Assembly (NCBI GenBank): GCA_016209155.1
Contig: JACQWU010000172.1
Coordinates: forward strand, 1 to 6,537
Direction: 5' to 3'
DNA length: 6,537 bases
Source: Candidatus Desantisiibacteriota bacterium
Lineage (GTDB): Bacteria > JACRDZ01
How positions within the stretch are numbered: the first letter of the stretch is position 1; every line of letters starts with the position of its first letter. A program made the translations under genes and the position numbers. Positions 1 to 6,442 of the stretch are shown here, one piece after another. The notes under the pieces are model-generated. The model did not search any database. It saw nothing but the letters and a program-made list of their open reading frames with translations, and was not told where the DNA came from.

Positions 1-144
1 AGAATTAAATCCGGACCGTTTAAAAATCTTATTGGAATATTGCAGCATCCGGAGTCAGGAAAAGGACGGATAAAGGTTTTACTTGAATTAATTAATTATC
101 AATGCAAGCTTGAAATGCACCAAAGTGAAGTGGAAAAATATTGA
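1..144 (+). CDS. RfaH-like NusG-family transcription antiterminator, C-terminal KOW domain (5' end outside window)
   Basis: Reading frame 1 is open from the window edge to TGA at 142-144 and gives 47 residues. The pattern is that of a NusG-family KOW domain: 'SGPFKNLIGIL' at the KOW turn, then 'GRIKVLLELINYQCKLEM', ending 'VEKY'. The LLxLIN segment followed by a short polar tail resembles the C-terminus of RfaH (which has LLLNLIN) more than housekeeping NusG. RfaH-type proteins ride on RNA polymerase after loading at ops sites; they suppress pausing and Rho termination and recruit ribosomes through the KOW domain. Only the C-terminal third is visible, so the NGN domain that reads ops cannot be examined. 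The stop lies 21 bp before manC, so the two are probably co-transcribed. Alternatives are other specialised NusG paralogues of the UpxY or LoaP type, which also sit at the head of polysaccharide clusters. I am confident of the NusG superfamily and moderately confident of the RfaH branch. Confidence 0.75.
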   Translation, partial: RIKSGPFKNLIGILQHPESGKGRIKVLLELINYQCKLEMHQSEVEKY

Positions 145-153
145 AAAGCAATT

Positions 154-158
154 GGAGG
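154..158 (+). promoter_or_regulatory. Ribosome binding site supporting the GTG start of manC
   Basis: GGAGG lies 7 bases upstream of the GTG at 166. The GTG codon directly begins the conserved 'KLIILAGGSGTR' nucleotidyltransferase start, with no room for an alternative start nearby, so site and start support each other. Confidence 0.8.
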
Positions 159-165
159 AATATAA

Positions 166-1620
166 GTGAAACTAATTATTCTTGCGGGTGGTTCGGGTAC
201 AAGATTATGGCCATTAAGCAGAAAAAAATATCCCAAGCAATTTTTAAAATTAAATAATAATATATCACTACTGCAGCAAACGATAAATAGATTTATTACT
301 TTTATCTCATCTGATAATATTATTATAATGACAAATGATGATTATAAATTGCATGTTAAATCTGATCTTGATTCTTTAATTCCGGATCATCATGCCCACA
401 TAATACTTGAACCTATTGCCAGAAATACTGCACCTGCAATTGCAATGGGAGTAAAATATTGTATAGATAAATTAGGTTGTGATGCTGATGAAGTGATTTT
501 TGTATCTACATCTGATCATATAATAACTCCTGTGGAAGTATTTAAGAAATATATGGTTCAGGCCGAAAAAATTGCTAAAACAGGATGTATTGTTACTTTT
601 GGAATCAAACCAACTCTTCCTGAGACAGGTTATGGGTATATAAAAGTTAAAAATCAGGGGAAAAATATTTCCATTCAAAAATCCGCAATCTCGGGTAAAA
701 CTACTGCGGGTGATAAAAATGAAATAGATGATATCAGTTATTTTGAAGTTGATAAATTTGTGGAAAAACCTGATTTGAAAACTGCACAGCAATATGTTAA
801 AGATGGTAATTATTACTGGAATTCCGGTATGTTTGCTTTTAAAATAGGCTCAATTATTAATGAATTTAATAAATATGCTCCTGAAATAGGAGCAATGTTT
901 AAAACAGCTTATGAAGAAATACCTGCAAAATTTATTGAAATGCCTGATATATCAATTGATTATTCTATAATGGAAAAATCTAATTCTGTAGTAACACTGC
1001 CTATTGAAATATTCTGGAATGATATTGGGTCATGGGATTCTTTATTTGACATTTCTAATAAAGATAAAGACGGGAATGTTAAAAATGGGGATATTATCAC
1101 AATAGATACTAAAAATAGTATGATATTTAGTAATAAACGGTTAATAGCAACTATCGGACTTGAAAATTGTATTGTGGTTGAAACAGATGATGCGATATTA
1201 ATAACAAAAACCGGGTGTAGTCAAAAAGTAAAAAATATTGTTGAAAAACTTAAAACTGAAAATCGCAGAGAAGAGTCTGAGCACTTGACCACATATAGAC
1301 CCTGGGGCAGTTATACAATACTTGAGGAAGGCGAAAAATATAAAATAAAAAGAATTGTAGTTAATCCCGGTGAAAAATTAAGCCTTCAAAAACATTCTTA
1401 TCGTTCTGAGCATTGGGTGGTTGTTAAAGGTACGGCAAAAGTGACAATTGGAGACAGGAAACTATCTGTCAATATTAATGAATCTGTTTATGTCCCGAAA
1501 TTAACTCTTCACAGACTTGAAAATCCGGATAATGTACCTTTAGAATTAATAGAGGTGCAAAATGGCGAATATCTTGGTGAAGATGATATAGTCAGAATAA
1601 ATGACATTTATGGAAGGTAA
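166..1620 (+). CDS. manC: Mannose-1-phosphate guanylyltransferase / mannose-6-phosphate isomerase (ManC/AlgA/CpsB type)
   Basis: This bifunctional cytoplasmic enzyme makes GDP-mannose: the C-terminal domain interconverts fructose-6-P and mannose-6-P, and the N-terminal domain condenses mannose-1-P with GTP. The 484 residues match the usual type II length (about 470-480). Visible N-terminal motifs are the pyrophosphorylase signature LAGGSGTRLWPLSR (6-19) with PKQF (23-26, K24), EPIARNTAPAIA (82-93), TSDHI (115-119), FVEKP (198-202), WNSGMF (218-223) and DIGSWDSL (286-293). The C-terminal type II isomerase cupin starts at RPWGSY (378-383). It keeps QKHSYRSEHW (408-417), with likely metal ligands Q408, H410 and E415, plus H449, and ends in the typical DIYGR. 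All key residues are present, so both activities look intact. The segment from 161 to 197 between GYGYIK and FVEKP is polar and somewhat longer than usual. A phosphomannomutase (ManB) must be encoded elsewhere. The start is GTG with a good Shine-Dalgarno. The gene sits between an RfaH-like gene and a polysaccharide exporter, which fits capsule, O-antigen or exopolysaccharide synthesis. Confidence 0.95.
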   Translation: MKLIILAGGSGTRLWPLSRKKYPKQFLKLNNNISLLQQTINRFITFISSDNIIIMTNDDYKLHVKSDLDSLIPDHHAHIILEPIARNTAPAIAMGVKYCIDKLGCDADEVIFVSTSDHIITPVEVFKKYMVQAEKIAKTGCIVTFGIKPTLPETGYGYIKVKNQGKNISIQKSAISGKTTAGDKNEIDDISYFEVDKFVEKPDLKTAQQYVKDGNYYWNSGMFAFKIGSIINEFNKYAPEIGAMFKTAYEEIPAKFIEMPDISIDYSIMEKSNSVVTLPIEIFWNDIGSWDSLFDISNKDKDGNVKNGDIITIDTKNSMIFSNKRLIATIGLENCIVVETDDAILITKTGCSQKVKNIVEKLKTENRREESEHLTTYRPWGSYTILEEGEKYKIKRIVVNPGEKLSLQKHSYRSEHWVVVKGTAKVTIGDRKLSVNINESVYVPKLTLHRLENPDNVPLELIEVQNGEYLGEDDIVRINDIYGR

Positions 1621-1624
1621 TTTA

Positions 1625-1645
1625 AAATTTGAAATTTGAAATTTA
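1625..1645 (+). repeat. Triplicated 7-bp direct repeat between manC and the export gene
   Basis: Three head-to-tail heptamers (aaatttg, aaatttg, aaattta) fill the 41-bp gap just upstream of the Shine-Dalgarno of the export gene. Copy number could change by slippage and alter the spacing or AU-richness of the ribosome landing region. With only three copies it may also be chance in AT-rich DNA. Confidence 0.55.
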
Positions 1646-1649
1646 TCAT

Positions 1650-1654
1650 AGGAG
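1650..1654 (+). promoter_or_regulatory. Ribosome binding site that selects ATG 1662 for the export gene
   Basis: AGGAG ends 7 bases before the ATG at 1662. The frame stays open upstream to a TTG at 1629 that would add 11 residues. That TTG lies inside the heptamer repeat and has only a distant GGAAGG (1612-1617, 11 bases away, inside manC). The ATG is therefore the better start. Confidence 0.75.
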
Positions 1655-1661
1655 AAATACA

Positions 1662-4600
1662 ATGTCCAATTTCTTAATTTTATTAAATAAAATAAAGTGT
1701 TTTAAATTAAAATCCAATATAAAAAAAAGTGTAAAATTTATCAGTTTTTTGTTGATTATTATTTCATATTTTTTATTTATATCTTTAATAAATACTAATG
1801 CCGGAAATAATATAAAGCAATCAAATAATTTAATTTTACTGGCATCAAATATACAATTACCGCCGGGTGTGCAATTGCCATATGGTTTAAAATTGGAAGA
1901 TTTAACTCCGGTACAACGTCATGTGATAGAATTAGAATTATTAAAAAATAAAGGACAAATTACACCGGAAAGTCTGGAAAGACTTAAAAATGCACCTGAA
2001 TTCATGGATCTAAAGCTTGAGGAAGAAAAAAAATCAAAAGAAGCAATTCCTTCTTTTATCAAAGAAGAAAAACCTTCTGATAAAAAAATAATTATAAAAG
2101 AGGAAGAAATTCCCGGAGTAAAAAAAGCTGTAAAAGATATAAAAGAAAAGACAGCTCCCGAGTTGAGTCCGGATATGGAAGATACAACCTTAATCAAAGA
2201 TAAAATTGAGGAGACTAAAAAACAACCCGAAAAGGAAAAGTTAAAACAGGAAAAAAAGCCTGTCCAAATTCCGGTTTTAGAAAGATTTGGTATGAATTTT
2301 TTTGTCCCATCCAGAAAAAGGATGATTGCAATTGAAGAAAAGATAAGTCAGGGGGAGTTATATCAAATTGGACAAAGCAATGCTATTTCCGGTTTTGTTG
2401 GGCCTCTGGATATGGTTTCCTCTACTGTAAACGCAACGGTCCCTCCAAGATATGCTTTAAGTCCCGGGGATTCAATAATTGTATTTTACTGGGGAGATGC
2501 TATTGAGCTTACAAATATTAAACTGGTGCTTGATAATAAAGGAGAGGTATCTGTTCCTAAAATCGGCAGAATAGTAGCACGGGGTATGACATTAAATCAA
2601 TTTCAAGATGCATTAAAAGAGCAATTTCAAAGGGTATATAATAAAGTTAACGTCGTAGCTTCATTGGAAAGTCTGGGGAGTATACAGGTTTTTATTACCG
2701 GAGAGGCATTTAGACCCGGCTCGTATGCGGTAAGTGCTGTGACAACATTATTTAATGCCTTATATGCATGCGGAGGTCCAAATGATTCAGGATCATTAAG
2801 AGAAATAAGATTACTAAGAAATAATGAAACAATAAATGTGGATTTTTATAATTATTTATTAAATGGTGATAGTAAGGATGATTATGTTCTTCAACCCGGT
2901 GATACAATTTTTATTTCTAAAATCGGTAAATTGGTTTCAATTAACGGTGAGGTAAACCGTACCGGAATTTTTGAATTGAAACCAAATGAAAAATTAAGCG
3001 ATTTAATAAGATTAGCTAATGGAATAAAACCAACAGGATTTATTCAAAGAGTGCAGATAAAATCTATCATCCCAAATAAAGAAAAAATGATTTTTGATGT
3101 TGATTTAAGCAATATTTCTTCTTCTTCTTTTAGCCATGAGCTTTTTAACAATGATTCAACTTATATCTCGTCAATAATAGATGAAATAAAAAATATTATA
3201 ACTATAGAAGGAAAAGTTGAACGTCCAGGGATATATGAGCTTAAAAAAGATATGAAAATTTCAGATCTTTTTTCGGAATCAAATAAGCCTCTTGGTGAAG
3301 CCTATCTTGAAAGAGCTGATATTGTAAGACTGAATAAAGATAAAAAAACAACCACTTTAATTCCTGTTAATCTTGCAAAAGCATTAGACCATGATCCTCT
3401 TAACGACAAAAACCTTGTTTCTCTTGATAAATTGATTGTTTATTCAAAATGGGATGTGCAATTTTTACCTGCCAGGATTGTGACAGTATCAGGTTCTGTA
3501 CAGAAGCCCGGAGATTATGAAAGATCGGATGAAATGACGGTAAAAGACCTATTGCTGAAATCAGGCGGAGTAATGCCGAATGCATATTTAGACAAGGCGG
3601 ATTTATTAAGATATGATTTTGAGAAGGATATAACAAGAATAATACCTGTAAATATAATTAAAGCTCTGAAAGGTGATGAATCAAATAATATTAAATTGAT
3701 GGATAAAGATTTATTGAAGATTTATACAATCAAGGAGAGTAAATTTATACCGCCGCATATAGTTACAATATCAGGTTCAGTGCAAAGGCCGGGGGATTAT
3801 GAAAGATCGGATGAAATGACGGTAAAAGACCTATTGCTGAAATCAGGCGGAGTAATGCCGAATACATATTTGGACCATGCAGATTTATTAAGATATAATT
3901 TTAACAAAGAAATAACAACCTTAATCTCAATAGATATAAGTAAAGCTCTGGAAGGAGAACCGTCAAATAATATCAAATTAATGGATAAAGATTTATTGAT
4001 GATTTATACGATCAAGGATAGTCAATTTATACCGCCGCATGTAGTTACAATATCAGGTTCGGTACAAAGACCATGGAATTATGAACGATCAGACAGGATG
4101 ACAGTAAAAGAACTTATAATAAAGGCGGGCGGAGTAATGCCGAATACATATCTGGATCGGGCGGATCTATTAAGATATAATTTTGAAAAAGATAATTATA
4201 CAAATATTCCTGTTAATATAGCAAAAGCTCTAAAAGATGAAAAATCGGATAATATTGAATTGGTTGATAAGGATATATTAAGAATATTTACTTTAAGAGA
4301 TAAAGAATTTACACCGCTTAATGAAGTATCAATACATGGGGCTGTTCAACGGCCCGGTGTATATATATATTTTGATAGTATGAAGCTATCAGATCTATTT
4401 TTTGCAGCAGGCGGTGTTTTGCCCGGAGCTTCGGATAAAGTGGAAATTGCTACAGCTCGGAATGAAGGGATTACAATAACAAAAACAATAAGTCTGGAAC
4501 TTTTGAAAACCGGTGATGAAACACAGAACATCCCGCTTCAAAGAGAAGATATTGTAATGGTTAGAAAAAAATCAGAATTTAATGATAAACCAAGATGGGT

Positions 4601-5513
4601 TACAATAAAAGGAGAAATAAAATATCCGGGAAATTATCCTCTGTATGGGAAGGATGATAAAATCAGTGACTTAATTGAAAGAGCGGGAGGAATAACAAAA
4701 TTTGCCTATGTAAAAGGAGCAATACTTACCCGTCGCGGTGAATATATTCCGTCTGATATACAACGGGCGGATATGCTTTTAATAAATACAATAATGGATG
4801 CTTTAAATGTATTGGATTATGACCGGCAGATAGTTAGAAATCAATGGTTATGGCAAAAAGAATTAAACTCATCTAAAGCTCCGTCTAATCCTGTTGGGGT
4901 AGGAGGAGCGGCAGTTGTTTCAGGTGATAAACCAGCTCAAGCTGCAGCTATTGGTCTTGCCCCGGGAGTTGCTAATGCAACAGGTCAAACTATCAATGAA
5001 TTAATGGGTGTTATGGAAAAATCTCCGGGAGTATCTGTGCAGGCAAGAAAATTTCAAAAAGCGGAATTATTCCCGTCTGCCAATGAGCGGGTAATAATAA
5101 ACTTAGAAGATGCTCTGCAAAATAAAAAGGGATTGTCAGATATAACACTTGTGGATGGAGATACTTTAATTATGCCTCAAAAATTTGAGATAGTAACAAT
5201 AGTTGGAGCTGTAATTAGGCCAATTACTGTTCATTTTAAAGAAAATATGAAATATTCGGAATTTATCGATATCGCAGGAGGATTTACAGATGATGCAAAT
5301 ACTGATAAAGTTTTTGTGTTAAAAGTTGATGGTAGAATATTACTTGCAAAAAAACTAAAATTTATTGAACCCGGAGATTTAATATATGTACCTCCAAAAG
5401 TATTAGGACTTGAAGTTGTTGAGCGAATAGATAAGATTATAAGCACGATTAAATTTGGTCTCGTTACTGTAGGAAGTGTTTGGGTATTCATCGCACTTAT
5501 TGCTACATTTTAG
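1662..5513 (+). CDS. Large polysaccharide export protein (Wza/OtnA-like, Poly_export domain plus about nine SLBB modules)
   Basis: This predicted 1283-residue envelope protein probably forms or lines the conduit for surface polysaccharide. Residue numbers are from ATG 1662. A basic n-region is followed by a hydrophobic stretch (about 23-47) ending TNA, a plausible signal peptidase I site. No lipobox cysteine is seen, unlike E. coli Wza. Residues 62-110 include LTPVQR and ITPESLERLK, and about 117-201 is a K/E-rich linker. An 'ERFGMNFF' segment (207-214) precedes the Poly_export domain (about 263-340, starting YALSPGD). SLBB-like modules begin near 343, 425, 513, 607, 701, 795, 889, 980 and 1178, each with a V(T/S)IxGxVxxPG-type strand and most with an AGG or SGG turn. 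An Ala/Gly-rich stretch (about 1077-1107) separates modules eight and nine. The C-terminus (about 1263-1283) is one hydrophobic helix, perhaps an outer-membrane anchor. At about 1280 residues it is more than three times the length of E. coli Wza (379 residues). Long SLBB proteins of this style are known in other Gram-negatives, but nine modules is a large count. It lies 41 bp after manC. Confidence 0.9.
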   Translation: MSNFLILLNKIKCFKLKSNIKKSVKFISFLLIIISYFLFISLINTNAGNNIKQSNNLILLASNIQLPPGVQLPYGLKLEDLTPVQRHVIELELLKNKGQITPESLERLKNAPEFMDLKLEEEKKSKEAIPSFIKEEKPSDKKIIIKEEEIPGVKKAVKDIKEKTAPELSPDMEDTTLIKDKIEETKKQPEKEKLKQEKKPVQIPVLERFGMNFFVPSRKRMIAIEEKISQGELYQIGQSNAISGFVGPLDMVSSTVNATVPPRYALSPGDSIIVFYWGDAIELTNIKLVLDNKGEVSVPKIGRIVARGMTLNQFQDALKEQFQRVYNKVNVVASLESLGSIQVFITGEAFRPGSYAVSAVTTLFNALYACGGPNDSGSLREIRLLRNNETINVDFYNYLLNGDSKDDYVLQPGDTIFISKIGKLVSINGEVNRTGIFELKPNEKLSDLIRLANGIKPTGFIQRVQIKSIIPNKEKMIFDVDLSNISSSSFSHELFNNDSTYISSIIDEIKNIITIEGKVERPGIYELKKDMKISDLFSESNKPLGEAYLERADIVRLNKDKKTTTLIPVNLAKALDHDPLNDKNLVSLDKLIVYSKWDVQFLPARIVTVSGSVQKPGDYERSDEMTVKDLLLKSGGVMPNAYLDKADLLRYDFEKDITRIIPVNIIKALKGDESNNIKLMDKDLLKIYTIKESKFIPPHIVTISGSVQRPGDYERSDEMTVKDLLLKSGGVMPNTYLDHADLLRYNFNKEITTLISIDISKALEGEPSNNIKLMDKDLLMIYTIKDSQFIPPHVVTISGSVQRPWNYERSDRMTVKELIIKAGGVMPNTYLDRADLLRYNFEKDNYTNIPVNIAKALKDEKSDNIELVDKDILRIFTLRDKEFTPLNEVSIHGAVQRPGVYIYFDSMKLSDLFFAAGGVLPGASDKVEIATARNEGITITKTISLELLKTGDETQNIPLQREDIVMVRKKSEFNDKPRWVTIKGEIKYPGNYPLYGKDDKISDLIERAGGITKFAYVKGAILTRRGEYIPSDIQRADMLLINTIMDALNVLDYDRQIVRNQWLWQKELNSSKAPSNPVGVGGAAVVSGDKPAQAAAIGLAPGVANATGQTINELMGVMEKSPGVSVQARKFQKAELFPSANERVIINLEDALQNKKGLSDITLVDGDTLIMPQKFEIVTIVGAVIRPITVHFKENMKYSEFIDIAGGFTDDANTDKVFVLKVDGRILLAKKLKFIEPGDLIYVPPKVLGLEVVERIDKIISTIKFGLVTVGSVWVFIALIATF
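3198..4598 (+). repeat. In-frame tandem array of five SLBB modules, period 282 bp
   Basis: Modules three to seven of the export protein start at 3198, 3480, 3762, 4044 and 4326, each exactly 94 codons after the previous one; the fifth is 91 codons long. The unit is a V(T/S)I-G-V-RPG strand, MTVKDLL helix, GGV turn, ADLLRY strand, then a PVNIxKAL segment and an L-x-DKD-L-x-I(Y/F)T strand. Units 3480-3761 and 3762-4043 agree at 74 of 94 residues by hand count; the unit at 4044 is clearly more diverged, and the first and last are more distant. Bases 3513-3581 and 3795-3863 are identical over 69 bp, including synonymous positions. This is coding repeat DNA produced by internal duplication. Confidence 0.9.
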
Positions 5514-5523
5514 AATAACGTTT

Positions 5524-5530
5524 AGAGGAG
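5524..5530 (+). promoter_or_regulatory. Ribosome binding site that selects ATG 5539 for the methyltransferase
   Basis: AGAGGAG ends 8 bases before the ATG at 5539. The frame is open upstream to a GTG at 5476, but that start would lie inside the end of the export gene and add a 21-residue segment unrelated to the methyltransferase fold. ATG 5539 is preferred. Confidence 0.8.
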
Positions 5531-5538
5531 ATTTGATA

Positions 5539-6291
5539 ATGGTTTTTAATGAAGAATATTCATCATCGTATGACTATTTTTATAAAGATAAGGATTATGA
5601 AAAGGAATGTGATTTTTTAGAATCTATTTTTGAAAAATTTTCATATAAACCCAAAACAATTCTTGATATCGGGTGTGGAACAGGAGGGCATGCATTAGTA
5701 CTGGCTAAAAGAGGTTATGATATTGTAGGAATAGACAGATCAATCCACATGCTGAATATTGCAAAGCAGAAAAAAAATGAATTGGGACTTGAAGCTGAAC
5801 TTATAGAAGGGGATATAACAAAAATAGTTTTAAATAGAAAATTCGATGCTATTATTTCAATGTTCGCCGTAATGAGTTATCAAATAAATAATTCTCTTCT
5901 GTCCAGTGTATGCGCTCTGGCAAAAGAAAGTCTTATCCCTGATGGTTTATTTATGTTTGATTGCTGGCATGGAATGGGTGTTCTTAATGATAAACCGGTC
6001 CCGAAGATCAAGGAAATAAAAATAAATAATAGAGAGAGGATTATTAGATTTACACAACCGGAATTTGATATGTTAAACCATATTGTAAATATAAATTTTA
6101 AAGTATGGAAAATAAAAGATAATAATTTTAATGAGACTGATGAAATACATCCTATGCGTTTTTTATTTCCTCAGGAAATAAAATATTTTTTAGAAGTTGC
6201 GGGTTTTAAGGATATTAAATTTTGTCCCTTTTTAAATCTGGAAAAAGATCTGTCTTATAATGATTGGAATATGATGGTTATAGGAAGATAA
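5539..6291 (+). CDS. Class I SAM-dependent methyltransferase, TylM1/DesVI-like (possible nucleotide-aminosugar N-methyltransferase)
   Basis: This cytoplasmic enzyme of 250 residues has a complete Rossmann SAM-binding core: motif I LDIGCGTGGH (42-51), the acidic end of strand two in VGIDRS (63-68, D66), GDI (91-93), FDAIISMFAVMSY (102-114) and LIPDGLFMFDCW (132-143). The N-terminal 'YSSSYDYFYKDKDYEKE', the 'MFAVMSY' strand, the 'FDCW' strand and the late 'RFLFPQEIKYFLEVAGF' match, in order, the layout I know for TylM1/DesVI, which methylate the 3-amino group of dTDP-deoxysugars. The visible evidence makes SAM-dependent methylation near certain; the amino-sugar substrate is inference from fold order and the polysaccharide setting. 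Other small-molecule or sugar O-methyltransferases remain possible. The gene follows the export gene by 25 bp and is probably the last gene of that transcript, since a promoter-like region follows. No Wzc-type chain-length regulator occupies this slot. Confidence 0.8.
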   Translation: MVFNEEYSSSYDYFYKDKDYEKECDFLESIFEKFSYKPKTILDIGCGTGGHALVLAKRGYDIVGIDRSIHMLNIAKQKKNELGLEAELIEGDITKIVLNRKFDAIISMFAVMSYQINNSLLSSVCALAKESLIPDGLFMFDCWHGMGVLNDKPVPKIKEIKINNRERIIRFTQPEFDMLNHIVNINFKVWKIKDNNFNETDEIHPMRFLFPQEIKYFLEVAGFKDIKFCPFLNLEKDLSYNDWNMMVIGR

Positions 6292-6302
6292 GCATCTTTC
6301 TA

Positions 6303-6331
6303 TTGACTTTAATTAGTTTATACGATATATA
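6303..6331 (+). promoter_or_regulatory. Candidate sigma70 promoter for the gene at 6443
   Basis: TTGACT (6303-6308) is followed after 17 bases by TATATA (6326-6331). The TATAAT at 6332-6337 would leave a 23-base spacer, too long for this -35 box. Another TATAAT at 6356-6361 lacks a recognisable -35. The predicted start near 6338 would put the ops-like element in the transcribed leader about 30 bases in, where such elements act. The region is very AT-rich, so promoter-like hexamers can occur by chance. Confidence 0.5.
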
Positions 6332-6366
6332 TATAATTTTAAGTTTTATTGTAATTATAATATATT

Positions 6367-6389
6367 AAATGGCGGTAGCTTGTCCATTT
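6367..6389 (+). other. Inverted repeat enclosing the ops-like element
   Basis: AAATGG (6367-6372) and CCATTT (6384-6389) are a perfect 6-bp inverted repeat with an 11-base loop holding most of the ops core; a T follows directly. A second, tiny palindrome, CGAA-CAA-TTCG (6391-6401), sits just downstream. In RNA these would be weak hairpins. They might help pausing at ops or be incidental. Confidence 0.4.
6371..6382 (+). promoter_or_regulatory. ops-like element (operon polarity suppressor, JUMPstart core)
   Basis: GGCGGTAGCTTG matches the ops core recognised by RfaH in enterobacteria (GGCGGTAGCGTG) at 11 of 12 positions, with the one difference at the tenth base. The short GC-GGTA-GC self-pairing that ops can form in the non-template strand is kept. 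It lies in a non-coding leader, 60 bp upstream of the next start codon and on the same strand. It is a G-rich island in very AT-rich surroundings, which makes a chance match less likely. In known systems RNA polymerase pauses here and RfaH loads. The RfaH-like gene at the left edge of the window supports the call. The upstream half of the classical 39-bp JUMPstart is not recognisable. Confidence 0.75.
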
Positions 6390-6442
6390 TCGAACAATTC
6401 GTATAATTTTTAATGATAAATTTAAAATAAAAGGTAGATATT

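Noticed and set aside
472-792. Open frame of 106 codons on the minus strand inside manC
   Set aside because: It lies fully antisense to a well-supported enzyme, shows no recognisable motif, and its composition looks like the complement of AT-rich coding sequence.
1629-1661. Upstream TTG start for the export gene, adding 11 residues
   Set aside because: It begins inside the heptamer repeat and lacks a well-placed Shine-Dalgarno, whereas ATG 1662 has AGGAG 7 bases upstream and gives a sensible signal peptide.
1919-2197. Open frame of 92 codons on the minus strand inside the export gene, rich in serine and phenylalanine
   Set aside because: The S/F-rich composition is what the complement of the K/E-rich linker produces; no start context or family was seen.
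3116-3129. TTC/TCT triplet run as a contingency microsatellite
   Set aside because: It is short (about four units), in frame, and simply encodes a serine run; length change would not shift frame.
3400-3636. Further minus-strand frames within the export gene (also 4346-4531 and 5231-5491)
   Set aside because: They are antisense shadows of the SLBB modules and C-terminus, without motifs or convincing start sites.
4410-4416. GGCGGTG inside the export gene as a second ops-like site
   Set aside because: It lacks the TAG core of ops and is explained by Gly-Gly-Val codons of an SLBB turn, as are the other GGCGGAG matches.
3198-4598. Regularly spaced repeats considered as a CRISPR-like or mobile repeat array
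   Set aside because: The 282-bp period is an exact codon multiple, the frame is open throughout, and the units translate to SLBB modules.
5476-5538. Upstream GTG start for the methyltransferase, overlapping the export gene
   Set aside because: The added 21 residues are an out-of-frame reading of the export protein's C-terminal helix; ATG 5539 has a strong Shine-Dalgarno.
6391-6411. Palindrome CGAA-CAA-TTCG followed by a T-rich run as an intrinsic terminator
   Set aside because: The stem is only 4 bp and the T run is separated from it; too weak to call a terminator. It would also sit between an apparent promoter and its gene.
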